Positions 26,531 through 34,704 of a stretch of DNA of 64,000 bases are shown piece by piece (within the stretch, counting starts at the first letter, position 1; every line of letters starts with the position of its first letter). The position numbers and the translations under genes were made by a program. Where the stretch lies: positions 1-64,000 of the forward strand of contig JAUWAB010000003.1 in the NCBI GenBank assembly GCA_030602265.1. Direction: 5' to 3'. The notes beneath the pieces were generated by a model that was given only the letters and a program-made list of their open reading frames with translations, ran no database searches and was not told where the DNA came from. The stretch is from Prolixibacteraceae bacterium. GTDB taxonomy: Bacteria; Bacteroidota; Bacteroidia; Bacteroidales; Prolixibacteraceae.

Positions 26531-27553
26531 ATGAAAGATTCTGAAAGTGGTATAATCCATGTTCCCTTTGAGGTGATGGTTCGGGTTTTCAGACAGGTCC
26601 TGGAAAGAAACGGTTTCAGCCGGGAAAAGGCAGAAATTTGTGCGTCCATATTCGCCAGGAACAGTCTGGAAGGAACCAACTCGCACGGGGTAAACCGTTT
26701 CCCGAGGTTCGTCAGGTATATCAGGGCAGGATATGTGAAGCCACAGGCCGAACCTGAGCTGGTACATGCATCGGGGGCGGTCGAGCAATGGAACGGGTGT
26801 CTTGGTCCGGGGCCACTGAATGCCGTTTTTGCCACCCGGCGGTCAACGGAGCTGGCATCGTTAAACGGCATCGGATTGGTTGGATTGGCCAATACCAACC
26901 ACTGGATGCGTGGCGGCACCTATGGCTGGCAGGCTGCGAAGGCGGGATTTATTTTCATGGGCTGGACTAACACAACGCCCAATATGCCGGCCTGGGGAGG
27001 TAAAAACCCAAAACTCGGCAACAATCCGCTCGTGGTAGCCATACCATTTGAAAATGAGGCCGTTGTCCTTGATATGGCTATGTCGCAATACTCTTTCGGA
27101 TCGATGGAGAACAAAAAACTGTCGGGCCGGAAACTGCCCACTCCCGGTGGATACGACCCCAAGGGCAATCTTACCGATGATCCCGGACTGATTCTTGAAT
27201 CATGGAGGCCCCTTCCTTCCGGCTACTGGAAGGGTGCATCCCTGTCACTGGTACTCGACATGCTTGCAGCAATTCTGTCAGGAGGTCTCGCTACCCGGGA
27301 AATTGGTACTAAAGAGGAGGAATACGGTGTATCACAGGTTTTTATTGCAATAAGCCCCTCCCATCTGACCAATTTCTCTTCTCTTGATAAAATCCTTCGA
27401 GATATCATTGATGATCTGAAAACTTCAGAACCTGTTCCTGGTGCCGGGGCGATCCGCTATCCGGGGGAAAGGACCCAGGTTGCGCGGCGGGAAAATCTTA
27501 AAAACGGAATCGAAGTGAACAGGCTTATTTGGGAAGAAATACTGACGTTTTGA
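26531..27553 (+). CDS. Ldh-family (malate/L-lactate/diketogulonate-type) NAD(P)H dehydrogenase
   Basis: A cytoplasmic oxidoreductase of 340 residues in the family of type 2 malate/L-lactate dehydrogenases, which includes 2,3-diketo-L-gulonate reductase. Family motifs are 'SHGVNRFPRFVRYIRAGY', 'NTNHWMRGGTYGWQAAKAGFIFMGWTNT', 'GNNPLVVAIP', 'DMAMSQ' and 'GYWKGASLSLVLDMLA'. The substrate cannot be fixed from sequence. The nearby exported isomerase-like gene hints at sugar-acid metabolism. ATG 26531 gives the proper N-terminus. The ORF's earlier start at 26414 lies within the interspersed repeat and encodes low-quality sequence. Confidence 0.9.
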   Translation: MKDSESGIIHVPFEVMVRVFRQVLERNGFSREKAEICASIFARNSLEGTNSHGVNRFPRFVRYIRAGYVKPQAEPELVHASGAVEQWNGCLGPGPLNAVFATRRSTELASLNGIGLVGLANTNHWMRGGTYGWQAAKAGFIFMGWTNTTPNMPAWGGKNPKLGNNPLVVAIPFENEAVVLDMAMSQYSFGSMENKKLSGRKLPTPGGYDPKGNLTDDPGLILESWRPLPSGYWKGASLSLVLDMLAAILSGGLATREIGTKEEEYGVSQVFIAISPSHLTNFSSLDKILRDIIDDLKTSEPVPGAGAIRYPGERTQVARRENLKNGIEVNRLIWEEILTF

Positions 27554-27595
27554 TCAAATTACTGAAAAGACTCGCGCAGGGAACGCAGAGAATGA

Positions 27596-27796
27596 CTCAC
27601 GCAGAGAACGCAAAGAAAACGCAGAGATTTTTTTTCCCTTGCGGTTCCGCGGCTCTGCATAAATCAAATTTTTCTCTGCGAAACTCAGCGTACCCTGCGT
27701 GAAATGATTTTCTCACGCAGAGAACGCAAAGAAAACGCAGAGATTTTTTTTCCCTTGCGGTTCCGCGGCTCTGCATAAATCAAATTTTTCTCTGCG
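27596..27796. repeat. Two 85-bp direct repeats of the CGCAGAG family
   Basis: The 85-bp unit beginning 'ctcacgcagagaacgcaaag' occurs at 27596-27680 and again, identical, at 27712-27796. Around both copies are partial inverted versions ('ctctgcgttctctgcgtg'). The remaining sequence to 27877 is degenerate material of the same kind. No coding potential is seen. This fills the gap between convergent genes. Confidence 0.8.
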
Positions 27797-27877
27797 CAAC
27801 TCTGCGTTCTCTGCGTGAATCAAATTTTTCTCTGCGGCTCCGCGGCTCTGCGTGAGTCAAATTTTCCTCTGCCAGCT

Positions 27878-29485
27878 CTAAAACCTCACCGGGAGTGTGA
27901 AATTCGCCGGGACAGCCTTACCTCTCTGCATCCCCGGCGTCCAGACGGCCATACCTCTGACAAGCTCTACCGCAGCAGTGGCTACCGCTTGGTTATCAGA
28001 CTCCAGCACTTTGATACCGGAGACTTTCCCATCGGCGGCTACCGTAAAACCAATCAGGGCATTCCCTTTAAGATCCTTACCATCAAAGAAAGCCTTTTCC
28101 TTCAGCTCCTTCACCCTTTTGTCGACATACTGACCGAGTTTACCAAATCCACCAGGATACTGCGGCATCTGTTCCACAATCACAAAAACCTCATCCTCAC
28201 CGGTACCGGGTGCCTTCACTCCGGAAGGGACAGGCGGGGGGGGCGGCGGAGGAGGTGTAACAAAGTGCTTGTCCGGGTCAATATGGAAAACGCCTTCCTT
28301 CATATTCACGGTTACGTTTAACTCCTTATCCGGTCCATCTGTACGGATCTGCGCGGTTTCATAGCCAACAAAGGAGATATGGAGCACATTACCCGTTCCG
28401 GACGGAACCTGCAGGGAGAACCGACCGTTCACATCGGTAATGGTACCGGTGGAAGTTCCAGCCAGGACAACAGCGGCTCCCGGCAACGGATTTCCGCCAG
28501 GTGCATATACCACACCCGAGATTTTCCGGTCGCCCTGAAGTCCGGAGACCAGCAGGGATTCAGGATCAGAATTGGCTTCAGGCATTTGCCGGTACACAGG
28601 TTCGGCAAAAGCCACCAGCAGCGCAGCAACAACGGGCAGAGCCCACACCATGCGGATCGCACGGAATTTTGATTCTTTGTTTTTTGTCATCATTTTGAGT
28701 CTTGTTTCGTTGAGGGAAAAATTCAGATGGTTGGTCACTCCAACAACCTGAACGCCCAGCAACTGGTTGATTAATAGGGCCTGATACCTCCCAAGACTGC
28801 GTCCCTGCGCAAGAACGCCCTCATCGGCCAGGTATTCGTGATTTTGCCTGATAGACCGCCCAAACCACCAGACAAAGGGATTGAACCAAAACAGTGCGGT
28901 CACTATTTCGGCAATCACCAGGTCAATCCAATGATGCTCACGAATGTGCACTTCCTCGTGGGCAATTATGTCGTTCAGGTCGGAACCTGACTGGATTGCA
29001 GGATTAATAAAAATGTACCTGAAAAACGAAAAAGGCACCGGATAACGTGAATTCTCCACCAGTCCGGATTTACCTTCTGCTGGTCTTCCCTGAGCCTCTG
29101 CCCCGGAACCGAGGATCATCCTCACCAGAACCAGGGTTTGGAAAAACAGCCGTCCCAGCAGGAATAAGGCACCTGCCAGATAGACCAACAGCCACCAGGG
29201 AACAGAGGCTGTTTCACTTTCCGGATGCCCCGGTTGTTCGGCCACCGGCCGGATCAGGTGAAATGCTTCCGACAAGGCTTCGAAAACGGTGGGTTCTCCG
29301 GGAGCTACCCATATCGTGTAGCGAAGGGGAAACAGAGGAAGAAGTACCGACAGAATTAATGCCCCGGTAAGGTAAAACCGGTTCGCACGAAAACAGGTCT
29401 CCTTCCGGAGAAAGAACCAGTAAACCAGGTAAAACAAGGCCATAGCTACCGATGCTTCCGTCAATAAAAAAAGAAAAGTATTCAT
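27878..29485 (-). CDS. M56 (BlaR1-like) membrane peptidase with CarboxypepD-reg-like and TonB-like domains
   Basis: A 535-residue sensor protease. Several N-terminal membrane segments are followed by the zinc motif HEEVH at residues 176-180 and a membrane segment near 275-290. The periplasmic part starts with a carboxypeptidase regulatory-like domain ('ISGVVYAPGGNPLPGAAVVLAGTSTGTITDVNGRFSLQVP'). A proline-rich linker (PPPPPPPPVP) follows, and the C-terminal TonB-like domain ('LIGFTVAADGKVSGIKVLESDN') completes it. It overlaps the repressor gene by 4 bases. Its target is probably that repressor. The external part differs from the other M56 protein in this window, so the signals may differ. Confidence 0.9.
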   Translation of the reverse strand: MNTFLFLLTEASVAMALFYLVYWFFLRKETCFRANRFYLTGALILSVLLPLFPLRYTIWVAPGEPTVFEALSEAFHLIRPVAEQPGHPESETASVPWWLLVYLAGALFLLGRLFFQTLVLVRMILGSGAEAQGRPAEGKSGLVENSRYPVPFSFFRYIFINPAIQSGSDLNDIIAHEEVHIREHHWIDLVIAEIVTALFWFNPFVWWFGRSIRQNHEYLADEGVLAQGRSLGRYQALLINQLLGVQVVGVTNHLNFSLNETRLKMMTKNKESKFRAIRMVWALPVVAALLVAFAEPVYRQMPEANSDPESLLVSGLQGDRKISGVVYAPGGNPLPGAAVVLAGTSTGTITDVNGRFSLQVPSGTGNVLHISFVGYETAQIRTDGPDKELNVTVNMKEGVFHIDPDKHFVTPPPPPPPPVPSGVKAPGTGEDEVFVIVEQMPQYPGGFGKLGQYVDKRVKELKEKAFFDGKDLKGNALIGFTVAADGKVSGIKVLESDNQAVATAAVELVRGMAVWTPGMQRGKAVPANFTLPVRF

Positions 29486-29862
29486 GACTCCGGATTTTCA
29501 GGGTTAAGCTCCGATTCGGCGGACTTCAGCATCTCTTCCAGCTCGGAAATGGTGAGGTTGTTCTCGCGGGCAAAGAAAGTGGCCAGTTTGGGGAAAGATC
29601 CCTGAAAGTAATCTTCCAGCAGGGTCCTGAATTGTAGCCGGGTGTATTCCTTTTTGGATACCAGCGGAAAAAAAAGATGCGTGTTACCAATGGTTTTGTG
29701 ATCCGCGAAACCCTTCTTCTCCAGCACTTTCAAGACGGTGGCGACGGTAGTGTAGGCAGGCTTCGGCTCATCGAACCGGTCGACAATATCCTTTACAACG
29801 GCCTCACTCAGGCTCCAGAGATATTGCATGACCTGCTCCTCGGCTTTTGTCAGTTGTTTCAT
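29482..29862 (-). CDS. BlaI/MecI/CopY-family transcriptional repressor (second)
   Basis: A 126-residue winged-helix repressor beginning MKQLTKAEEQVMQYLWSLSEA. The 'PAYTTVATVLKVLEKKGFADHKTIGNTHLFFPL' segment is the DNA-recognition part. It is about the same size as the first BlaI but clearly divergent. The operators upstream also differ in sequence, so the two switches should not cross-talk. ATG 29862 is preferred over the track's upstream TTG. It is cotranscribed with the M56 gene. Confidence 0.93.
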   Translation of the reverse strand: MKQLTKAEEQVMQYLWSLSEAVVKDIVDRFDEPKPAYTTVATVLKVLEKKGFADHKTIGNTHLFFPLVSKKEYTRLQFRTLLEDYFQGSFPKLATFFARENNLTISELEEMLKSAESELNPENPES

Positions 29863-29876
29863 AAAGATCAATTTTT

Positions 29877-29946
29877 CTACTACAAATATAGTAGATTTTT
29901 CAATACTGACAACTATTTTTATAATATTTCTACTATATCTTTAGTA
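29877..29946 (-). promoter_or_regulatory. Two BlaI-type operators, CTACTA-N6-TAGTAG
   Basis: CTACTACAAATATAGTAG (29877-29894) is a perfect dyad with 6-bp arms and a 6-bp spacer. TACTATATCTTTAGTA (29931-29946) repeats the pattern with 5-bp arms. The first encloses the -7 box of the blaI promoter and the second lies about 53 bp upstream. Binding by the adjacent repressor would block its own transcription. The protein-site match is inferred. Confidence 0.7.
29883..29912 (-). promoter_or_regulatory. Promoter of the second blaI-M56 operon
   Basis: On the minus strand TTG (29910-29912), a 19-base spacer and TATATTTG (29883-29890) match the Bacteroidota consensus exactly. The -7 element is inside the first operator, which explains how the repressor could act. 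Confidence 0.78.
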
Positions 29947-30177
29947 TTTTCTGAATCACAATACTATTCCTTGAAACTATACAGAATCTGATAAATTTCT
30001 TAACGGAAATCTCCTTGTATAGCAAACCGCAAATCAGGTGGCCCGTCAGACCGGATGGCAGGAATAATTTTACATATGGTGATTCCCCGTCAGAACGAGT
30101 CTTTCTGTTTGGCACTCAAGTATGGCTCTGTCGGGCTGACATCTAAACAGTAAAAAAATAACAATTATTCAGATTAT

Positions 30178-30433
30178 AGCCTCACCATTAAAGGATTTCT
30201 GATTTTAAAGGAAAATTGACAAAAGGACATGAATAAATGCGATTGCGACTCAGCCAATGCGGGATGGATTGAAAGACCCACATTGGAAGCCCGGCAAGAG
30301 CCCTATAGGGGTGACATGTGGGTAGAACAGAGGTATCAATAATTGGTTTGACCCCTGGCCGGGGTCATATGTTCTTCCCACATCGTTTTTGCTACCCACA
30401 TGCAATCCCTCCGGGATTGAACGCATAACGGTA
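30178..30433 (-). repeat. Interspersed palindromic repeat, copy 3 (inverted)
   Basis: Fullest copy in the window. Read on the minus strand it runs TACCG...CAATCCCGGAGGGATTG, GACCCCGGCCAGGGGTC, ACCCCTATAGGG, a 'catgtccttttgtc' segment, and ends 'tggtgaggct'. Each GC-rich block is itself a hairpin. It lies between the second blaI promoter and the end of mfd. The remaining bases from 29947 to 30177 show no feature I recognise. Confidence 0.78.
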
Positions 30434-30480
30434 TCAATCTGGTAATTAAACAATTAAAATATAATATATTCTAGTGAATA

Positions 30481-30508
30481 AAAAGGTAGTCCTTGCTCTG
30501 CTCAGGAC
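30481..30508 (-). terminator. Weak terminator at the end of mfd
   Basis: On the minus strand GTCCT-gagcagagca-AGGAC is followed by a short gap and TTTTT. The stem is only 5 bp and overlaps the last codons of mfd, so this is tentative. Confidence 0.35.
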
Positions 30509-33500
30509 AACGAATCTATATCCTTAAGCAAACCGACGGCCTCTCCGATCGACAGGATGGCTTCGAAAGTAAGGGTAAGCTTGCCTTCCTCTTTCATCCG
30601 GCATTTACGGGGGTGTGTCTGGACGTACCGCAGTATTTTCCCGAAGGCATCCGACTGGTAATAGGGGGAGCGCTGGTCTGAGGGGAAGTAGCAGATCATT
30701 TTTTGGTTTTTCAGGACGATCCGCTCAATCCCCAGGTTCATGGCGGCCCAGCGTAAGCGCACCACTTCGAGCAGTTCGGCGCTGGGGGCAGGTAATTTTC
30801 CGAACCGGTCGGCCAGGCTGGCTTCGAATTTCTGGAGCTGACTTTCATTTTCCTGGTTGTCAAGCTCCCGGTAAAGCATCATACGCTCTGCAGTCCCGGG
30901 AATATAGCTGTCGGGGAACAGCAGCTCCATATCGGTATCAATCTGGCAATCGTTTACATATTGAATCTTCAGGAAGGCCTGGGCACCATCGGGCTGCTGA
31001 TCGCGGAACAAATCGCCGAATTCTTCCGATTTCAGCTCCTGAACGGCTTCATTAAGGATCCGGTGGTAGGTTTCGAAACCGATATCGGCAATAAACCCAC
31101 TCTGTTCGGCTCCTAAAAGGTTTCCGGCGCCGCGGATGTCAAGGTCCTGCATCGAGATATTGAATCCGCTGCCCAAATCAGAGAATTCCTCAATAGCTTT
31201 GAGTCTTCGCCGGGCCTCGTTGGTAAGGGTTACCGGAGGTGGGGTTATCAGATAGCAGAATGCCTTCTTATTAGATCGCCCTACCCTGCCACGCAGCTGG
31301 TGCAGGTCACTCAGTCCGAAGTTCTGGGCCTGGTTGATGATCATGGTATTCGCATTGGGAATATCCAGTCCTGACTCAATGATGGTGGTGGCAACCAGCA
31401 CATCGTAATGGCCGTTAATAAAAGCGAGCATGACCCTTTCGAGTTCGTGTCCCTCCATCTGACCATGCCCCACAATCGTTTTCACACCCGGAACGATCCG
31501 TTTGATCGTATCCTCCACTTCATGGATGTTCTGCACACGGTTATGGATAAAGAACACCTGCCCGTTTCGGCCCACTTCATATAATATGGCGTCCCGGATC
31601 AGCTTTTCGTTGAAACCGTGTACCTCGGTAATAATCGGATAGCGGTTGGGGGGTGGTGTCTGGATGATCGAAAGGTCTCTGGCACCCATCAATGAAAATT
31701 GCAAGGTTCTCGGGATCGGGGTAGCCGTGAGTGTTAGTGTGTCCACATTCAGCTTCAGCTTCTTCAGTTTATCTTTAACACCTACCCCAAACTTTTGCTC
31801 CTCATCCACGATAAGTAAACCAAGGTCCTTAAATTTCACATCATTACTGACCAATCTGTGGGTTCCGATAATAATATCCACCTTTCCATCCTTTACTTCC
31901 GTCAGTGCCTCCTTTATCTCCGCAGTCGAACGCAAACGGCTTATATAGGATACTTTCACCGGAAAATCGGCAAGCCGTTCGGAGAAAGTTTTATAATGCT
32001 GCAACGCCAGGATGGTAGTGGGAACGAGCACAGCAACCTGTTTCCCGTCGGTTACGGCCTTGAATGCAGCCCTAATGGCCACCTCCGTTTTCCCAAACCC
32101 CACGTCCCCGCACACCAGGCGGTCCATTGGAATGGGTTTTTCCATGTCGTCCTTGATCGCCTGGGTAGTCTTAACCTGATCCGGCGTATCTTCATAGATA
32201 AACGAAGCCTCCAACTCGGTTTGAAGGTAACTGTCGGGAGAAAAGGCAAAACCATGCTCCTCCCGCCTGCGGGCATAGAGGGCGATCAGCTCTCTGGCGA
32301 TATCCTTGACCTTGCTCTTGGTCCGGTTTTTCAGGTTCTGCCAGGCAGCAGTTCCCAATTTGTTCAGCGATGGCTCGGTTCCATCCTTTCCTTTATATTT
32401 TGAAATCCGGTGAAGTGAATGAATGCTAACCAGAAGGGAATCGTTATCGCGGTAAACCAACCTGATCGCCTCCTGCAATTTACCGTTGACCTCGGTTTTT
32501 ACCAGCCCGGCAAACTTGCCGATACCATGGTCGGTATGTACCACATAATCGCCCGGGTGGAGCATGTTGAGTTCCTTCAAGGTAATCGCCTCACGCTGCG
32601 GTTTCCGGGTGCGAAGCCTGAAGCGGTGATACCGCTCAAAAATCTGGTGGTCGGTATAACAGCAAAGTTGAAGGTCGTGGTCGGTAAAACCCTCGTGCAG
32701 CGTAAACATCACCGGTTCAAAAGCCACCTTCTGGCGGATTTCACGGAAGATATCCTTCAACCGGTCTGCCTGTTTTTCCTGATTGGTAAGCAACAGTATC
32801 CGGTATCCGGTATCGGTCATTTCCTGCAGGTTCCCGGCAAGCAGGTTGAAGTTCTTGTTAAAAACCGGTTGCTTTGAAGTCCTGAAACCGATCCTGGTGC
32901 CGGCTTTGAATAATTCACCACTCCCCGACTCAATACAGGTAAAATCCTGAATGCCCTGCTTAAGCTCCCTGCCATCGAGCAAATCATCGCGGCTTACGGA
33001 AACCTCCGCTACCTCCCGGTCAAGCGCATGTTGCACGATCTGGTCCAGCTGATCGGCAATCAATTTCCCTCCACACATCATACAAATGGTATCGGGTGGC
33101 ATAAACCCGGGCAATCCGGTGCGTTTCCCGGCAAAGAGGTCCCGCTGGACATCGGGTACCAGCGTAATGCGCTCATACGACTTCCGCGAAACCTGGTCGC
33201 TGATATCGAAACTTCGTATCGAATCCACCTCATTGCCGAAGAAATCGAGGCGATAGGGATCTTCGTTGGCATAGGAGAAAATATCGACAATACTCCCCCG
33301 GATGGAAAACTGCCCCGGATCGGTCACAAAATCCACCCGCTCAAAACCATATTCAAACAAGAATTCATTGATGAATTCTATCGAGATTTTCTCCCCCTTT
33401 GAGATCGTCAGGGTATTGATGGCCAGGTTCTCCCGGGAGACCACTTTCTCAACAAGGCCCTCGGGATAAGTAATGAGGATATAATTCTGGCCGTTGCTGC

Positions 33501-33840
33501 TCAGTTTATTCAGTGCTTCGGTGCGGAGCACCAGGCTTTCCTGGTCCGACTGTCCGAACTGCACCGATTTTTTATAGGAAGCCGGAAAAAAAAGAGTCTG
33601 TTCTTCTAATCCGAGACTAACCAGGTCATCATAAAAATAGGCCGCTTCCTCCCGTTCGGGCAACACAACAAGAAGATTCCGGGAAGTCCGGAGATGGAGA
33701 TTGGCAGCAATTATGGAACGGGCAGAGCCAATGACGCCCTGCAGGTGAATCTTTTCACCCGGGGGGGCACCGCTCTTTTCTATAAGGTTGTCAATCTGCG
33801 GGTGCCCTTCGAATAATTTCAGAAATGATGCTGCTTCCAA
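30502..33840 (-). CDS. mfd: Transcription-repair coupling factor Mfd
   Basis: An 1112-residue ATP-dependent translocase that pushes stalled RNA polymerase off damaged DNA and recruits UvrA. The N-terminal part is UvrB-like, and the RNA polymerase-interacting domain lies at about residues 430-500 ('LHPGDYVVHTDHGIGKFAGL'). The RecG-like motor has Walker A 'GDVGFGKTEVAIRAAFKA' and 'VDEEQKFGV', then motif VI 'LRGRVGRSNKKAFCYL'. The TRCF domain closes the chain. Length and motif order are normal. It may have its own promoter (TATCTTTG at 33867). Confidence 0.97.
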   Translation of the reverse strand: MEAASFLKLFEGHPQIDNLIEKSGAPPGEKIHLQGVIGSARSIIAANLHLRTSRNLLVVLPEREEAAYFYDDLVSLGLEEQTLFFPASYKKSVQFGQSDQESLVLRTEALNKLSSNGQNYILITYPEGLVEKVVSRENLAINTLTISKGEKISIEFINEFLFEYGFERVDFVTDPGQFSIRGSIVDIFSYANEDPYRLDFFGNEVDSIRSFDISDQVSRKSYERITLVPDVQRDLFAGKRTGLPGFMPPDTICMMCGGKLIADQLDQIVQHALDREVAEVSVSRDDLLDGRELKQGIQDFTCIESGSGELFKAGTRIGFRTSKQPVFNKNFNLLAGNLQEMTDTGYRILLLTNQEKQADRLKDIFREIRQKVAFEPVMFTLHEGFTDHDLQLCCYTDHQIFERYHRFRLRTRKPQREAITLKELNMLHPGDYVVHTDHGIGKFAGLVKTEVNGKLQEAIRLVYRDNDSLLVSIHSLHRISKYKGKDGTEPSLNKLGTAAWQNLKNRTKSKVKDIARELIALYARRREEHGFAFSPDSYLQTELEASFIYEDTPDQVKTTQAIKDDMEKPIPMDRLVCGDVGFGKTEVAIRAAFKAVTDGKQVAVLVPTTILALQHYKTFSERLADFPVKVSYISRLRSTAEIKEALTEVKDGKVDIIIGTHRLVSNDVKFKDLGLLIVDEEQKFGVGVKDKLKKLKLNVDTLTLTATPIPRTLQFSLMGARDLSIIQTPPPNRYPIITEVHGFNEKLIRDAILYEVGRNGQVFFIHNRVQNIHEVEDTIKRIVPGVKTIVGHGQMEGHELERVMLAFINGHYDVLVATTIIESGLDIPNANTMIINQAQNFGLSDLHQLRGRVGRSNKKAFCYLITPPPVTLTNEARRRLKAIEEFSDLGSGFNISMQDLDIRGAGNLLGAEQSGFIADIGFETYHRILNEAVQELKSEEFGDLFRDQQPDGAQAFLKIQYVNDCQIDTDMELLFPDSYIPGTAERMMLYRELDNQENESQLQKFEASLADRFGKLPAPSAELLEVVRLRWAAMNLGIERIVLKNQKMICYFPSDQRSPYYQSDAFGKILRYVQTHPRKCRMKEEGKLTLTFEAILSIGEAVGLLKDIDSLS

Positions 33841-33866
33841 AAAAATGAGCAGTTAAAAATTTTTCG

Positions 33867-33874
33867 CAAAGATA
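33867..33874 (-). promoter_or_regulatory. -7 element for mfd
   Basis: The minus strand reads TATCTTTG 27 bases before the mfd ATG, an exact TAnnTTTG match. A clear -33 TTG is missing, and the stop of the upstream gene lies just beyond. Confidence 0.45.
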
Positions 33875-33887
33875 GAATTTTTAGGGA

Positions 33888-34562
33888 TCAGAATTCGTAG
33901 CCCCGCTTTCTGGCCCAGCCTTCCACATCAAATTCACGATTGAACTGGTAAAGGACATGGGTATCACCATAATAGGGCTGGACAATTCCCAACACGATAA
34001 AATCGGCAAGCAACTGTTCCGCCTGCCGGTATGGAAGACTTGCCTTTCTTGCAAAACCTGAAACCGAAATAAACTGGTTCTCGTCGAGATATTTCAGGAG
34101 AAATTTCTCGGCATCTGAGAGCCTGATGGTAATTCCGACTTTACTTTTCTGTTTGTTCCACACTTCGATCATGACCTTGCCTGCCAGGCGGTTTTCATCC
34201 TTGTGGCGTACAAAGGCCATCCATTTTCCGCTTTCATCCTTGGCATAATGGGGTTTCTGGGTACTGGGCTCCACCGTTACCTGAAGTACGGTCTTCCCTT
34301 CCAGGTGCCATTGCCGGGTGGAAAAAGGCACCGGAGGTTTGCTGTAAATCCGGGCAGCCGACTCAACCATATAATACTCCTCGTCCGACTGTACCCCAAC
34401 AATGTTGCCGTTATCCTTCACCCCGATCAGGAGACTCCCTCCTTCGGAATTGGCAAATGCGACCAGCGATTTGGCGATTTTCCGTGAATCAGTAATACAG
34501 AACTTGAAATCCTGTTTCTGATGCTCTCCCTCACGGATCATTCTTATCAGTTGATTGTTCAC
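33888..34562 (-). CDS. AlbA_2 (Schlafen-type) ATP/DNA-binding domain protein
   Basis: A 224-residue cytoplasmic protein. The N-terminal half has the AlbA_2/Schlafen AAA-4 signature ('KQDFKFCITDSRKIAKSLVAFANSEGGSLLIGVKDNGNIVGVQ'). The C-terminal third looks like a winged helix ('LDENQFISVSGFARKASLPYRQAEQLLADFIVLGIVQPYYG'). This combination is common in Bacteroidota proteins thought to be transcription regulators. Direct function is unknown. It lies between mfd and the U32 gene on the same strand. Confidence 0.85.
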   Translation of the reverse strand: MNNQLIRMIREGEHQKQDFKFCITDSRKIAKSLVAFANSEGGSLLIGVKDNGNIVGVQSDEEYYMVESAARIYSKPPVPFSTRQWHLEGKTVLQVTVEPSTQKPHYAKDESGKWMAFVRHKDENRLAGKVMIEVWNKQKSKVGITIRLSDAEKFLLKYLDENQFISVSGFARKASLPYRQAEQLLADFIVLGIVQPYYGDTHVLYQFNREFDVEGWARKRGYEF

Positions 34563-34611
34563 TTTAAACTTTTCTAAGGTCTGTTCTCAGTTATGCCTGA
34601 TTAAAACTCTC

Positions 34612-34683
34612 TTAACCGTTCAGCCGGTTAATGACCTGTAAAAATAAATCATATTCTTTTCTTTCGGGAATATCCTCCAGCAT
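34612..34683 (-). CDS. Possible 23-residue small ORF after the U32 gene
   Basis: ATG at 34683 is preceded by AGGAGA at a workable spacing and encodes MLEDIPERKEYDLFLQVINRLNG. It begins 21 bases after the U32 stop. The sequence reads like a helical peptide, but the ORF is short and unsupported by known homologs. It could be the remnant of a larger gene. Confidence 0.25.
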   Translation of the reverse strand: MLEDIPERKEYDLFLQVINRLNG

Positions 34684-34704
34684 AAAATTTCTCCTGAAAC
34701 TGCC

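Noticed and set aside
27596-27796. Possible CRISPR or transposon ends from the 85-bp repeats
   Set aside because: Only two copies, no unique spacer, no transposase and no target duplication seen.
27815-28321. 168-residue plus-strand ORF
   Set aside because: It is antisense to the M56 peptidase gene and starts in repeat sequence.
32419-32877. 152-residue plus-strand ORF within mfd
   Set aside because: Shadow of mfd, which has all its motifs in the opposite strand.
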